Below the pieces are notes generated by a model. It was not told where the DNA came from and searched no databases. It saw nothing but the letters and a program-made list of their open reading frames with translations. Made by a program: the position numbers and the translations under genes. This document shows positions 54,216 to 64,000 of a stretch of 64,000 bases of DNA, in pieces; the first letter of the stretch is position 1, and each line of letters begins with the position of its first letter. Origin of the DNA: Immersiella caudata (lineage: Eukaryota > Ascomycota > Sordariomycetes > Sordariales > Lasiosphaeriaceae); NCBI GenBank assembly GCA_030512335.1, contig JAULSU010000006.1, positions 310,001 through 374,000 on the forward strand, read 5' to 3'.

Positions 54216-55493
54216 TTATTTGAGGGGCGGCAAGAGGCTCTTCGCAGCCGATCTGGCCTGTTGCGCCAGCACCGCATCCATTATAACCAGCGCAGCCATG
54301 GCTTCCACGATTGGCACCGCGCGTGGTACAACACATGGATCATGCCTTCCTTTTGCTGCGAGGACGCCTTCCGAATCTCCATCGTAGGTCGCTGTGACTT
54401 GGTCCACACCGATGGTTGCCGGGGCCTTGAACGCGATGCGGAAATAAATAGGGGCACCATTCGAGATACCACCCTGAATGCCGCCGGAGTAGTTGGTCTT
54501 GGTCGTGAGCTTTGGTCTGGGAAGGCTGTTTCTGACCGCACCGCTCTCAGCCACGCCTGAGGGGAGTTGCTCGCCGGCGGAGGCGACGAAGGGATCGTTG
54601 TGGGTAGAACCAGCCAGAGAAACACCGGAAAAGCCGGAACCGAGGTCAAAGCCCTTAGTAGCAGGGATCGAGAGCATGGCGTGCGCAAGCTTGGCCTCTA
54701 GCTTGTCGAAACAGGGCTCTCCAAGACCGGTAGGGACGTTGCGGATGACACACGTAACAACGCCGCCGATCGAGTCATTGCGTTGCTTGTACTCGGTGAT
54801 GAGGTTGGCCATCTTCTCGGAGGTGGCTGCGTCAGGGCAGCGAACAGGCAGGAACTGGTCAACAGTGGCGCGGTCGATGGCGTTGACGAGGGTGAGGAAC
54901 GCCGGGTTGGTAGATGGACTAGGGTGCTCAGGGGTCGGCGGAAAGAGAGAGACGTTGCCGACGTCAGTGACAAAGGCGACGATTTCAACACCATAGGCAA
55001 GGCGGAGGTACTTCTCGGCGACAGCGCCAGCTGCCACACGGCCGATGGTCTCCCGCGCGCTGCTGCGGCCGCCTCCGGAACTGGCCTTGACGCCATACTT
55101 CTCTAGGTAGGTCCAATCGGCGTGACTGGGGCGAGGGTAAAGGTCCATGGTTGAGTCGCCGTAGTCTGGGATTGAGAGGTCAGCGGGGCGAGGGGCGGGA
55201 GTGGGTGAAGTGGGGTTACCCTTAGGACGCTGGTCCTCGTTCTTGACGATCATGCAGATGGGTGTTCCTAGCGTGACGCCAAACTCCGTGCCGCTGAGGA
55301 TCACGACGCGGTCCTTTTCATCGCGAGGCGTTGTCAATGCAGATTGTCCAGGTCTTCTTCTCGTGAGTTGCGGCTGGATATCTGCCTCTGTTAAGGCCAT
55401 CCCGGGCACTGGACTGTCGATCAGTACGCTCACTGCTGCAGCGTGCGACTCTCCGCCCGTAGTGACGCGGAAGTAAGACCCGAACGTAGACAT
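54216..55493 (-). CDS. aro2: chorismate synthase
   Basis: Exons 55493-55220 and 55165-54216 give 407 aa, the usual fungal length. The 54 bp intron is a multiple of three and reads through, but removing it restores the family sequence NEDQRPKDYGDSTMDLYPRP. The enzyme makes chorismate from 5-enolpyruvylshikimate-3-phosphate, last step of the shikimate pathway, using reduced FMN. Visible signatures are GESH at the N-terminus, LTRRRPGQSALTTPRDEKDR, SHADWTYLEKYGVKASSGGG, RSSARETIGRVAAGAVAEKY, SGGIQGGISNGAPIYFRIAF and GRHDPCVVPRAVPIVEAMAA. The first 30 residues (TTGGESHAAAVSVLIDSPVP) differ from the usual TTYGESHCxSVGxIVDxxPP, so the N-terminus is unusually divergent. Start at 55493 was chosen because it gives MSTFGSYFRVTT. 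Confidence 0.93.
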   Translation of the reverse strand: MSTFGSYFRVTTGGESHAAAVSVLIDSPVPGMALTEADIQPQLTRRRPGQSALTTPRDEKDRVVILSGTEFGVTLGTPICMIVKNEDQRPKGNPTSPTPAPRPADLSIPDYGDSTMDLYPRPSHADWTYLEKYGVKASSGGGRSSARETIGRVAAGAVAEKYLRLAYGVEIVAFVTDVGNVSLFPPTPEHPSPSTNPAFLTLVNAIDRATVDQFLPVRCPDAATSEKMANLITEYKQRNDSIGGVVTCVIRNVPTGLGEPCFDKLEAKLAHAMLSIPATKGFDLGSGFSGVSLAGSTHNDPFVASAGEQLPSGVAESGAVRNSLPRPKLTTKTNYSGGIQGGISNGAPIYFRIAFKAPATIGVDQVTATYDGDSEGVLAAKGRHDPCVVPRAVPIVEAMAALVIMDAVLAQQARSAAKSLLPPLK

Positions 55494-55510
55494 CGTGAGG
55501 CGTTTCTGAA

Positions 55511-55577
55511 GATTCGGAGAGGTATTGCTCACGATTCGAAGAGGTATTGCTCACGGTTCGAAGAGGTATGGTTGTTG
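55511..55577. repeat. 22 bp tandem repeat in the chorismate synthase leader
   Basis: On the plus strand TTCGAAGAGGTATTGCTCAC-type units of 22 bp follow one another three times, the outer ones degenerate. On the transcribed strand each unit carries GTGAGCAATACC, which looks like a splice donor, and the array is followed by CTTCAG, an acceptor-like sequence, 15 bp before the ATG. Confidence 0.75.
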
Positions 55578-56009
55578 GTGAGATTTGGCGTCGGCGAGGT
55601 TTGTGATGTCCTACAGATGAAAGTTTGGAGGGGCCGCAATCGGTGCCCCGCAGCCCCACACCAGATAAGGATAAGCGCACAGACGCAACCAGGGCAGGCC
55701 TCCTCCGAGCCCCAACAGCGCGGGAGACAAATACACAGAAGCAGACTGCGATCTAAGAGGGAACGTGACAAGGCAAATCAGGAATACAATAGCTGTATGG
55801 CGAGGCATATTAGGAAGATAGAAGAGCCATTCTGGCAATGTAACCAGGCCTTCTAGAAAGAGCACCACGCGTGTTAGGGAAAGAGGAAGGCATAGGGTGT
55901 TCAAATGGAGGCGAGCGAGTTGGCTTTGGCTTCGTTCGGTAGCCGTCGATGGTTGCGTTGCGTAGTGGGAAATCGGGCGACAAAACGAAGCAGTGTTGGG
56001 CGAAGGGCC

Positions 56010-56345
56010 GGCACAGCAGGTGAAGGTTTTTTCGAATGGTCGTGGAACGGGTTCAATCCACGAACTCCATGGTCTTCAGACCCTTTTCGGCCAGCGGTGG
56101 AAGGAGTATGCCCTCTCAGACTCGTGATATCTAACGATGTATCCATCTGATAAGACTGGAGTAAAATTGTTCACGGTATTGGCGGCGCGGTCGGACCATT
56201 GTATGTATGATCTGTATTTTTTTTTTTTCGAACGACACTGGTACATACAATGAACATCATTGCTCCTGCAAAAACGCGACCATGGGGTTGGTGGATTGAA
56301 CCCATTCCACAAACATTCGAAAAAACATCCACCTGCCTGCCCCCT
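56010..56345. repeat. imperfect inverted repeat, about 70 bp arms
   Basis: Plus-strand 56010-56077 (containing GGTTTTTTCGAATGG and GGGTTCAATCCACGAACTCC) matches the reverse complement of about 56276-56345 (GTTTTTTCGAATGTT, GGGTTCAATCCACCAACCCC) at roughly 80 percent. The spacer of about 200 bp contains a further short inverted pair CATTGTATGTA/TACATACAATG and a T-run. No coding capacity. Confidence 0.7.
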
Positions 56346-56548
56346 GCCCCTGAACGGAAGTGACCCGGGGGATTGGGGCCAGTTGGGCCACCCCACTGGG
56401 GTGGCCCCACTGAGGATGCCTGCCGGGATTCGTGGATCTGCAGCAAAAGAACTGCTCCGCCAAAAGTTGATCACTGAATCGTCGTCTGCCGCGCGCGCAG
56501 ACAGGCGGACGGGACGGAATTGGGGGAAACACACACCACTCCAACACA

Positions 56549-57828
56549 ATGGCGCCCTTTCGTCCCAGTCTGTCTCTCTTGAGCAGAATATCAGCACCCT
56601 CAAAAGTCCCTCTCTTCCGCGACGCGACCGTCCTGGCGAAGCCCGTCCAAATCTACACCTCACCAACGCACGACCCCTACCTCAACCTCGCAATCGAGCA
56701 ATACCTCCTCCGCAACTGCGCCAAATCCTCCGCCGTTCTCTTCCTCTACGTTAACCGACCATGCGTCGTCATCGGCCGCAACCAAAACCCCTGGATGGAA
56801 GTCAACCTCGACCGCCGGCGCCGCGGAATCCCGAGCCCGAGCTCCCCCTCCAAGCACACCCGCGTTGACCTCGTGCGCCGCCGCTCCGGCGGCGGCACCG
56901 TCTTCCACGACCTCGGAAATGTCAATTGGTCCGTCATCTGCCCGAGCGCCTCCTTCGACTTCGACCGAAATCGACACGCCGAGATGGTCTCCCGCGCGTT
57001 GAGGCGCCTCGGCGTAGAAGAAGCGCGGGTCAACGATAGGCATGATATCGTGGTTGGACCGAGCGAGAAGGAAACGTACAAGGTGTCCGGGTCAGCGTAC
57101 AAGCTTATCACCGGGCGGGCGCTCCACCACGGGACGTGTCTGCTTTCCTCGCCGCATCTGCCAATGGTGTCAGAGCTGTTGAGGTCACCGGCGGAAGGGT
57201 ACATGCAGTCCAAGGGGGTGCGCAGCGTGCGGTCGCCTATACGGAATGTTGAGCTGGGCAACGAGGAATTTATAGACGCGGTGATTGGCGAGTTTAGGAA
57301 GATGTACGAGGGGGAAACACCCGTGGTGGATGTGGACACGGAGGCGGCGGTTCAGGCGACTTGGATTGCGGAAGAGATGGAGACGATTCAGACGGCGGAT
57401 TGGAAATATGGGCAGACACCGCAGTTCACATTCTCGACGCATCCGACGGAGGAGGATCCGCGGCGGAGACCTCCGCTGCCGGAGGACTTGCCGCCGAAGG
57501 TAAGCTTTTCCCTTCCACTGCGAGTTCTCAGAACTAATCGGGATAGCTCCGCATCCACCTTGACGTCCGCAAGGGCATCATCGACCTCAACTCGAGCTCC
57601 ATCTCCGGGCTGCGAAGCGACGAAGGGGAGTGCGCCGTCCGCATCGGCGAGAACGATCTGTATGATGTAGACGCCAAAGCGGATAAAAAGACCCTCTACG
57701 AAATCGTAGACTGGGGCACGGCACTCAGCAACCCCTTGGATCTTCAAGATCCCTTGCTGTTCAATGACACGAGAAAAGTCAGCGACTGGCTGAACAAGAT
57801 GTTCGGCATTGGGCCGTCATCGATGTAA
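56549..57828 (+). CDS. lipoate-protein ligase, mitochondrial
   Basis: Exons 56549-57499 and 57547-57828 (47 bp intron, phase 0) give 410 aa. The N-terminus (MAPFRPSLSLLSRISAPSKV) is Arg/Ser-rich like a mitochondrial presequence. The ligase core has NLAIEQYLLRN, LFLYVNRPCVVIGRNQNPW, the lipoate-binding loop RRRSGGGTVFHDLGNVNWSV and the Lys motif YKVSGSAYKLITGRALHHGT. The second exon supplies the small C-terminal domain (LRIHLDVRKGIIDLNSSSIS). The family attaches lipoyl groups to the E2 and H proteins of 2-oxoacid dehydrogenases and glycine cleavage. In yeast the homologue Aim22/Lip3 transfers lipoyl between proteins, so the true activity may be lipoyltransferase. Confidence 0.9.
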
Positions 57829-58252
57829 AATACTGTACCAACATCTGTGCATCAAAAGTAGACCATTTGTCACTTGAATAGACATGATACCCTCCTCAAT
57901 AGAGACGTAACCCATAAGATCTGAGTAAAGTGATAGGTGGTGGGGGACTCGAGAACGAGCTTGGCCAGAAGTCACCCCATGCCTCATTGCATTCCGAGCA
58001 GGGCTTACATGTTAGTATAAAAGGCACAACGGCTCCTTTGAGAAACGAGTTTGACACCCTCCCTACCCCTCGGTTGAAAGCAGCCCACGCCTCGTTGCAT
58101 TCTAAGTAGGTCCTGGTTGTTAGTGTAAAGGGCACCAACAATTTCTTCAAAGGCCTCTTTGCACTTAGAAAACAGCTCCTCAATTCCTTTATAGGGCTGT
58201 TGCTCTTCTAATAATGAAGAGTACCTCCTCGCTCGCACGCCTCCAATCACCC
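57829..58252. repeat. intergenic with 108 bp-spaced direct repeat
   Basis: A 55 bp segment at 57973-58027 recurs at 58081-58135 with about 76 percent identity; 9 or so of the 13 differences are transitions. A shorter third match (GCCTCTTTGCACTTAG) is at about 58153. It lies just past the Vps11 stop codon. No gene seen. Confidence 0.65.
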
Positions 58253-61200
58253 CTACTCGACCGCTGGCGTACTCATCACACCCCTACCAAACCATTCAGC
58301 TACCGTCCTAAACCTATCCTCGGACGCCTCCAAGTCAGCCTTGAAGAGTTCATGCCGCTCCGCGTTCTCGGCCTGGCCCTTCTTCAGAGCCCTAACAGTA
58401 GCATTGTCCCTCGCGCAAAGGGGACACTCCACCTCTACACCGTCGTCACCGACGCCTCCGTCACGTCCAACGCCGCCATGAGGCAAACACCGCTGATGGA
58501 ACGAGTGCTTGCAAAGGAAGTGTACGGTTGGGAGCTCCAGTGGCAACGTGCACTGCGCGCAACGTGTGGCTTTCGACAGGAAAGGCTGTGACCCAAGGCT
58601 GGCAACCTCTTGGCGACGTTGTTCCGTCTCTGCGCGGAATGCTGCGACGTCGCGGCGGTTTTCGGTAATGTCTTTGCGTTCGCGTTCGATGCGTCGTGCC
58701 AGATAAGGTTTGATCATACCCATGGTGGCCACGGCGTTCTTGCTGAGAGTCTGAACGACTTGGAGAGGTGCCATGAGACCATCACGGTCGATGCGGTCAA
58801 GCACTCGTTCTAGCTCTTCGGGGCCGGCTTCCTGCAAAATGCGGGGGTCGGACGTGAAGTAGGAGAGGGCGGCCGGATAGAGCTGAGGCTCCTCGGGCCC
58901 ATACTTGCGGAGCGCACGAACAGCGCCACGGGTGTCGCGCGCCGAGGTATAGGAGCGAAAGATGTCAAATAGGAGCCCAGATTGCTCCTTGACAAGGGTG
59001 GTGCCATCCCGGAAATTGGACAGATGTGAGAGGAGGAGGACGTTGGAGTTCTCGATGTTAGGCCTATTTGAGTCTTGTGACGCGGCCTTACCGCCATCGA
59101 TGAGAGCCTTGGCCTTCTTGCCCCATTCTTCGCTCTGCGTCTCGTCCCGAGCCTCATTAGCTTTGTGGAGGTACATCTCGAACAGCGTGGTGTAGATGTC
59201 GGTCTTGTCTGCTTCAGAGAGGGTGTCTGCTTGGGCGCAGGCCTCGAGGAACACGATAAACTCATCCGGATGGTCGATGAAGGAAGAAAATGCAGTCCTC
59301 GGACGCGGGGGCTTGTATTCCGGAGGCGGGAGATCTTCGGGTATGAGGGCGACGGCGGCGTCGCTGGATGCCTGCTTTGCTGCAGCGTGGGCGACTGGCG
59401 GTGCGGCCTGAGCGCCAATGTATGGTAACGGTATGAAGCTGCTCAGGTTTTGAACTGCATTGGCAGCTCCCGTAACAAAGCCCCCATTTGTTGCGACAGG
59501 CACGGCAACAACCTCTGGTAAAGGGTCAACCTGGGGCCGGTACGCGCCGGTGTAATAATCGATAAAGATCTGAGTTGCGTCTCTCTTGCAATGCTCAATA
59601 AGAACGCGGGCGTATTTCATGAGACAGGGGTAGGCCTAGCTAGTTAGCAACACGCCTCGTGGGCAAGGAGGACACGCCTCCTAGGTAGGGAGGAGATCCG
59701 TCGTGGGTAGCGGGAAGACGGGACATGGGTAGGAACAACACCGGGACCACTCACAGCGTCAGGGTGCAGATGCCACACAAAGTCGAGCGCATCCTTGTAG
59801 GCCTTAGAGTCTTCGATCAGAATATCCACGACCAGATCGGTTTCGCCATGTTTCTTGGCGAGATACGCGGCTTGGTCGTAGTACCCGCCTTGTCGGCACA
59901 TCGAGATGGCAGTATCCAGGTCGAACTTGAGATCACCGGGCGACTTGATGAATTTCTCGAGCTTGTCGATATCCTTGAGCTTGGCGTAGCAGTTCAGCAA
60001 TAGCGTTGTGTGGTCCGAGGTTGCCTTGTGATGTTCGTGCAGCTCTTCGAGATACTCGATCAGGTTGTGTATCCTCTGCGTATCGAGAAACTTTCTGATG
60101 ACTTGCGAGGGTTCAGTGCTATCAATCGCCTTGATGTACTGTGCCATGGCCTCGTCGTAGTTGCCCTTTTGGTATAGGTAGTCGCCGTACTTGCGAAAGA
60201 TGATGTTTTGTTGCTTTCCATCCATGCCGCACTTCTGTGCCAACTCAGCGGCGAGGGTGTAGAGATTGCGTTGATACAGCATCTCTAACCTCTGCTGAGG
60301 CGTCTTTTCGTGGTATCGATACACCTAGGCATGTTAGTTTGAGGGGTCAAGTCAAGCCTCTATACGCGTCACATACCTTTCCGTCCTGCGTCAGAGTGTA
60401 AAGATCACCCCATATCTGGAAAATATGCTGCACGTCGGTCAAGACCGATTCGCTATGTGCGATTATTCGGAGCTCTGGGTCAATGAGCGTAAAGGTGTAG
60501 ATGCTGTCGGCCGTAACGCCCCAGAACCGTCGGCGCAACCCATCCGACTCGCCAGCGGGAGTGGGTGGCGACACTAACGCGATGTAGTCCTGGTAGACAC
60601 TGATCAACTTCTTCGGTGCCTCGTATGCCGTTGGTGGACCCCTGCCTTCGAGCGTATAGGTGTATATCGCATCGTCCCGCCCAACCACAATGCTGCCAGT
60701 TTTCTTGTCGACAGCCATGCAGCCAACGCCGCAGCCCTCATCCTCAACCGTCTTCGGCGGCTGGCCGTGCCCCTTTCCAGATACCACTAGCTTGAGTATC
60801 CTCGCCGTTGTCGCAATGAACAGGGTCGTAAGCCCGCCCTCCACATGCAGCTCAACGCCAGTAATCGGCTCATCCGACTCGTAGATAATCCGCTGCTTCG
60901 TTCCCAAATCGTGAATCAAGTCGCCCCGTATAACCGTAACCGCGCCGTTCGCAAAGCCGACCGCAACCTGCGATAAATCCTCCGTCGCTGTGAACGCCGA
61001 GATCTGCTACTGTCAGCCCCGTCCAATCCCCTTATATTGCGTAGCTACCCACCGGAAACGGCTTCTTCCCATTATTCACCGCTACCGTACTCAAACAAGT
61101 AGGGATACCCGTCTTCTTCACCGGCTTGTCAAGCGCCCACACCTTCAACACCGGCTGCGGAACCCCGCCATCCCCCACGGCGCTCGGCTCCTCGGCAACA

Positions 61201-61520
61201 GTAATCAGCAAGCTCGTCCCCTCGACCTGGCGCATGTGCGTTACGGGGCCCGTATCGTACGCCTGGAAGCTGCGGACGACCTTCCAGGCAGGGGAAACGA
61301 TGCGCACGGTGCCATCGTAGCTTCCGAAGAAGAGGGATTCGGAGCCGGAACAAACGGAGGATATTTCGTTGCTTGTGAAGAAGTTGCGTGTGTCGTCGTC
61401 GGCGATCTTGATCTGGGTTGCGTCGAAGAAGTCGAAGGACCTCCACTGTGCGCGCGAGGGGTTAGCGAAGGGCCAGAAAGGGGTCGTGACGGGATAGGAG
61501 AGGCGTACCGTCAGCGCCAT
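58253..61520 (-). CDS. vps11: vacuolar sorting protein Vps11 (Pep5), HOPS/CORVET subunit
   Basis: Five exons, 61520-61509, 61445-61053, 61003-60377, 60324-59755 and 59635-58253, give 994 aa, typical for the family. The first exon codes only MALT, joined to WRSFDFFDATQIKIADDDTR. The N-terminal half is a beta propeller (LFFGSYDGTVRIVSPAWKVV, VAVGFANGAVTVIRGDLI). It is followed by clathrin-heavy-chain-type helical repeats (YLYQKGNYDEAMAQYIKAI, LIEYLEELHEHHKATSDHTT). A C-terminal RING-H2 finger has CAQCTLPLELPTVHFLCKHS, HQRC and CPLC. Vps11 is a core scaffold and E3-like subunit of the HOPS and CORVET tethers acting at endosomes and the vacuole. All splice sites are canonical and keep frame. Confidence 0.95.
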
Positions 61521-62145
61521 GGTGGCATCTTATTGGCAGCGGTAGGCGTTGTCGTTCAGCACCGGGGCGGTCGCGATAGTTGCTGGAGCGGTTGCGAGAG
61601 TTCGATTTGGGGATGGGAATGAGGGACACCGGGCCGGGAGCTGTGAGTGACGACGCTATGCAGGGGCTGATGGGAGCTTGGGCCACGCTCCTTGGCGGCC
61701 CTGATCCTTGATATCGAACTCCAGCCATAGGCTCAGCAGAAGGCCGGCCTGGAACTGGAAGAGGCGTTGTTAAAGTGCAAAACTGCATTCAAAAGACCCT
61801 CCCTGGCTCTTAATGTTAAAATTCAAGGCCCGCGGGAATGTTGTGGATGAGAAGAGCAAAAAAACATACAACACCAGGGATTCGCTGGTCGTCACCGACC
61901 CAACTACTAGTCTGGCCCTCACTGGCTTATCTATGGGAGAGCGGACGGGATCCCGAGTTCTCCAGTGGGTATGGTCGTATGTGGTAGTTGCCGCTGCGAG
62001 ATCCCCTTTTGACAGCATCGACAACGAGCGTCTCGGCCATCTGCAGGTACGAACACCGGATCAAGAATGCCCCGAAAAAGCCGCTCGGCAGTGTCACGCA
62101 CAACGGCTCGCTCATTCGACATATAGGATACCCTAAACACATATC
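61521..62145. other. intergenic
   Basis: Promoter region of Vps11 and 3' flank of Mlh3. A 107-codon frame on the plus strand (61813-62136) has no family features. No gene called. Confidence 0.45.
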
Positions 62146-64000
62146 CTAACTAGATCTCCTCTTCGCCCATTTCTTCAAGTCTTCCATCAACCGGCCACGA
62201 TTCCCTTCTTGAGGTTGTCCTGCTCCTAGCCCAAAAGTATCGCCACCCCCCAGATCAACAAGCGGCACCATAGAAGGTCTTCCGTGAGCGCACTGAAAGG
62301 AGAAGGCACACCGCGAGACACGTTGTACTAGATCTCTACACTCTTCGAGCGTCAACACGTCGTTGAACATGATTGCACCTGGCCCTCATTAGTATCATGT
62401 CAGAGATTGGAGCAGGCTTCACCTACTCCTGCAAGACCTCGAGTTGATCATCTCCAAGATGCCCTCCGGACACTGGTGGAACCTCGCAACCCAGTCACGT
62501 TCTCCCCCGCCGTCTTCAGCCGCGAACCCCGCACCACCAGTAGCGAGGCCAGGTCGGTCGTTCAACTTCCATATCTCCGTCCTCAACAGCTCCACCAGCA
62601 GCCTGGGCTCCAGACGACATCTCTCCGCAATGCTAGTTGGCAGCGCCTGGATTTCCACCGTAACTCTGCCGCTTTCCCGGCCCTTATCGTCGACAGTGCG
62701 GAAGAGCTCGCATCTGATACCCCAGTACCGGAGGTATTCCCGAAACCGCTCAAGGAGGCGGCCTTCCACAGCGGAGAGGTCAAAACGCAGGGGCTTGGCC
62801 AATGACTCAACTCGGGCTTCCATGCCATGGTCTCCGTGAACAAAGTACCCCTCCATGAGTTCTTCCACGCGACATCTCTCATCTGCCGCATGTTGGTCGA
62901 TGAGAGCGAGCAAGTACCGATTACGGTCTGGTTCCTCTGCTCTGTCGTCATCCGGAGGAGAATCGACGAAGACCTTGACAAGAATGAACTTGCGGTCGAC
63001 TTGCCGAATGACCTCGGCCTTGGTGAGCGCATCTTTCGATATTTTGCTCTCTAGGGTCTTAGAGATCTTCCCATTTGGGCCGTCAATGTTGACCTCACCA
63101 AGATCCCGACAGTCATGATTGTGATGGTGACCTAGGTACTCGGACATTTGGGGAACACATGGGATTGCGGGTTCGCTGGGCTCGAAAACCTGGTTCTTGG
63201 TGTCGGCGGTTGGTTTCGTTGGTACGAGAGGCACACGACGACGGTCAGGGAGACTCTCCGTACTTCGGATTCGGGAGAGCGAAGAAGCCTCGTCTGTTGC
63301 CGAACTGGGCTTCACGACGAACCCCGTGCGCGGGTTGATCAAGGCGCGGATTTTCGTGGTGGGGTCAACCCAAGTAAGGTTGTCACCATCTTCGCTGGCG
63401 CTGCCTCGGTCGGTAGAGGGTGTTGACGACTGTCTTCCCCCACCCGACAGCGAACCCCCGGATGCAGATGCATCCTCCTCGTCATCGAACGGCTTCCGCA
63501 GCAACTGTCCTTTCTTTGAGAAGAGTGGGTTCCAGGCAGGAGAGCTTTGCGCTTCAACGGTGTCATCCTCAGGGGAGTCGCCCGATTCGGATATGAGTGG
63601 GGAGGTCGAGCTGGAGCACCTTTTCAGTTTCTTCGGGCTCCCAGAAGAGTGTTTTAACCGAGACCACGTTGCAAAAGGCGATACCGCAGATTGCCCCTTC
63701 GCACGGGAAGACGCTGTGCTTCGGTGTCGCGAGCTCGATAATCGCGGAGTCCGCCCGGATTTGTCCCTCGCGCCGACATGAGCCACACTCGACCAACAAA
63801 GTTGGTTGGATCCCGCAGCCTGGGTAGTCTCGAGTTGCTGAAACGCATGCACAGGCTTGGGATGGAAGTGGTGCTTCTTCAGAAACCCATAGGCTGTTAT
63901 TTGAAGCAGACTCGTAATTCTTGCCAAGGTCGCGCGCCTCTCATCTAACAACTCGTCGGCGCCCATCCGTTCCATCATGCCTTCCAGTTTGATGTGCAAG
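62146..64000 (-). CDS. mlh3: DNA mismatch repair protein Mlh3, C-terminal part (cut by window edge)
   Basis: Two exons are visible: one entering from the right edge and ending at 62427, and 62378-62146 (48 bp intron, phase 1). The edge fragment opens with ATLARITSLLQITAYGFLKK, the end of the MutL N-terminal module. A Ser-rich linker follows, then the endonuclease domain: YLLALIDQHAADERCRVEEL contains the metal-binding DQHA(X)2E(X)4E motif. The C-terminus has EGILEMINSRSCRS joined to AIMFNDVLTLEECRDL, then FQCAHGRPSMVPLV, the CxHGRP motif found in nuclease-active MutL homologues. Mlh3 pairs with Mlh1 as MutL-gamma, the nuclease that makes meiotic crossovers and repairs some mismatches. The ATPase half lies outside the window. 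At least 600 residues are inside. Confidence 0.9.

Larger units (their letters stand above)
55494..56548. other. divergent promoter region of chorismate synthase and lipoate ligase
   Basis: No gene seen. It holds the 22 bp leader repeats and a second fold-back, both listed separately. Confidence 0.5.

Noticed and set aside
61813..62136. 107-codon plus-strand frame between Vps11 and Mlh3
   Set aside because: No domain or compositional support; lies in a normal promoter and 3' region.

Overview
The window is nuclear DNA of a filamentous ascomycete (Pezizomycotina, most likely a Sordariomycete). Genes carry short 50-70 bp introns with GTRNGY donors and CTAAC-like branch points. The gene families (HET domain, BTB/POZ, UstYa/DUF3328, fungal C2H2 proteins) are typical of that group. 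Exon coordinates were worked out by hand from splice signals and reading-frame continuity and need RNA support.

Layout. From 0.3 to 10.2 kb there is accessory sequence: a Ser-rich secreted wall-type protein, a secreted-protein pseudogene with several frameshifts, a small frameshifted membrane-protein gene, an intact HET-domain gene, and a BTB/POZ gene broken by one missing base. From 11.1 to 23.9 kb lies a candidate biosynthetic cluster: cytochrome P450, acyltransferase-3 membrane protein, secreted FAD-linked oxidoreductase, three different UstYa-family (DUF3328) proteins, a 59-residue secreted peptide with a Lys-Lys processing site lying between two of the UstYa genes, a SAM methyltransferase and a 16-cysteine secreted protein. 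No NRPS or PKS is present. UstYa proteins plus a small signal-peptide-bearing precursor is the known hallmark of fungal ribosomal cyclopeptide (dikaritin-type RiPP) clusters, so this is the main candidate for an undescribed system. The predicted core is unlike the tandem-repeat cores of ustiloxin-type precursors.

From 24.5 to 26.0 kb are remnants of a shikimate/quinate dehydrogenase-like gene and of a LaeA-like (TAM-type) methyltransferase. From 27.8 to 39.7 kb are two related C2H2 proteins, a Pro/Ser-rich hypothetical protein, a gene-poor 4.6 kb stretch with a tRNA-like sequence, and an intact aldo-keto reductase preceded by the remnant of another. From 40.0 to 46.1 kb are a Cys/His-rich hypothetical protein, a four-exon membrane glycoprotein and an intracellular GH13 alpha-amylase.

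From 47.9 kb to the end the sequence becomes a conserved core region: a 1390-residue acidic membrane-anchored protein, chorismate synthase, lipoate-protein ligase, the HOPS/CORVET subunit Vps11, and the C-terminal part of the mismatch-repair/meiotic endonuclease Mlh3, which runs off the right edge. Its intergenic spaces hold unusual repeats: a 250 bp fold-back, a degenerate 21 bp AGGCCT array, 22 bp repeats in the chorismate synthase leader, and a second fold-back.
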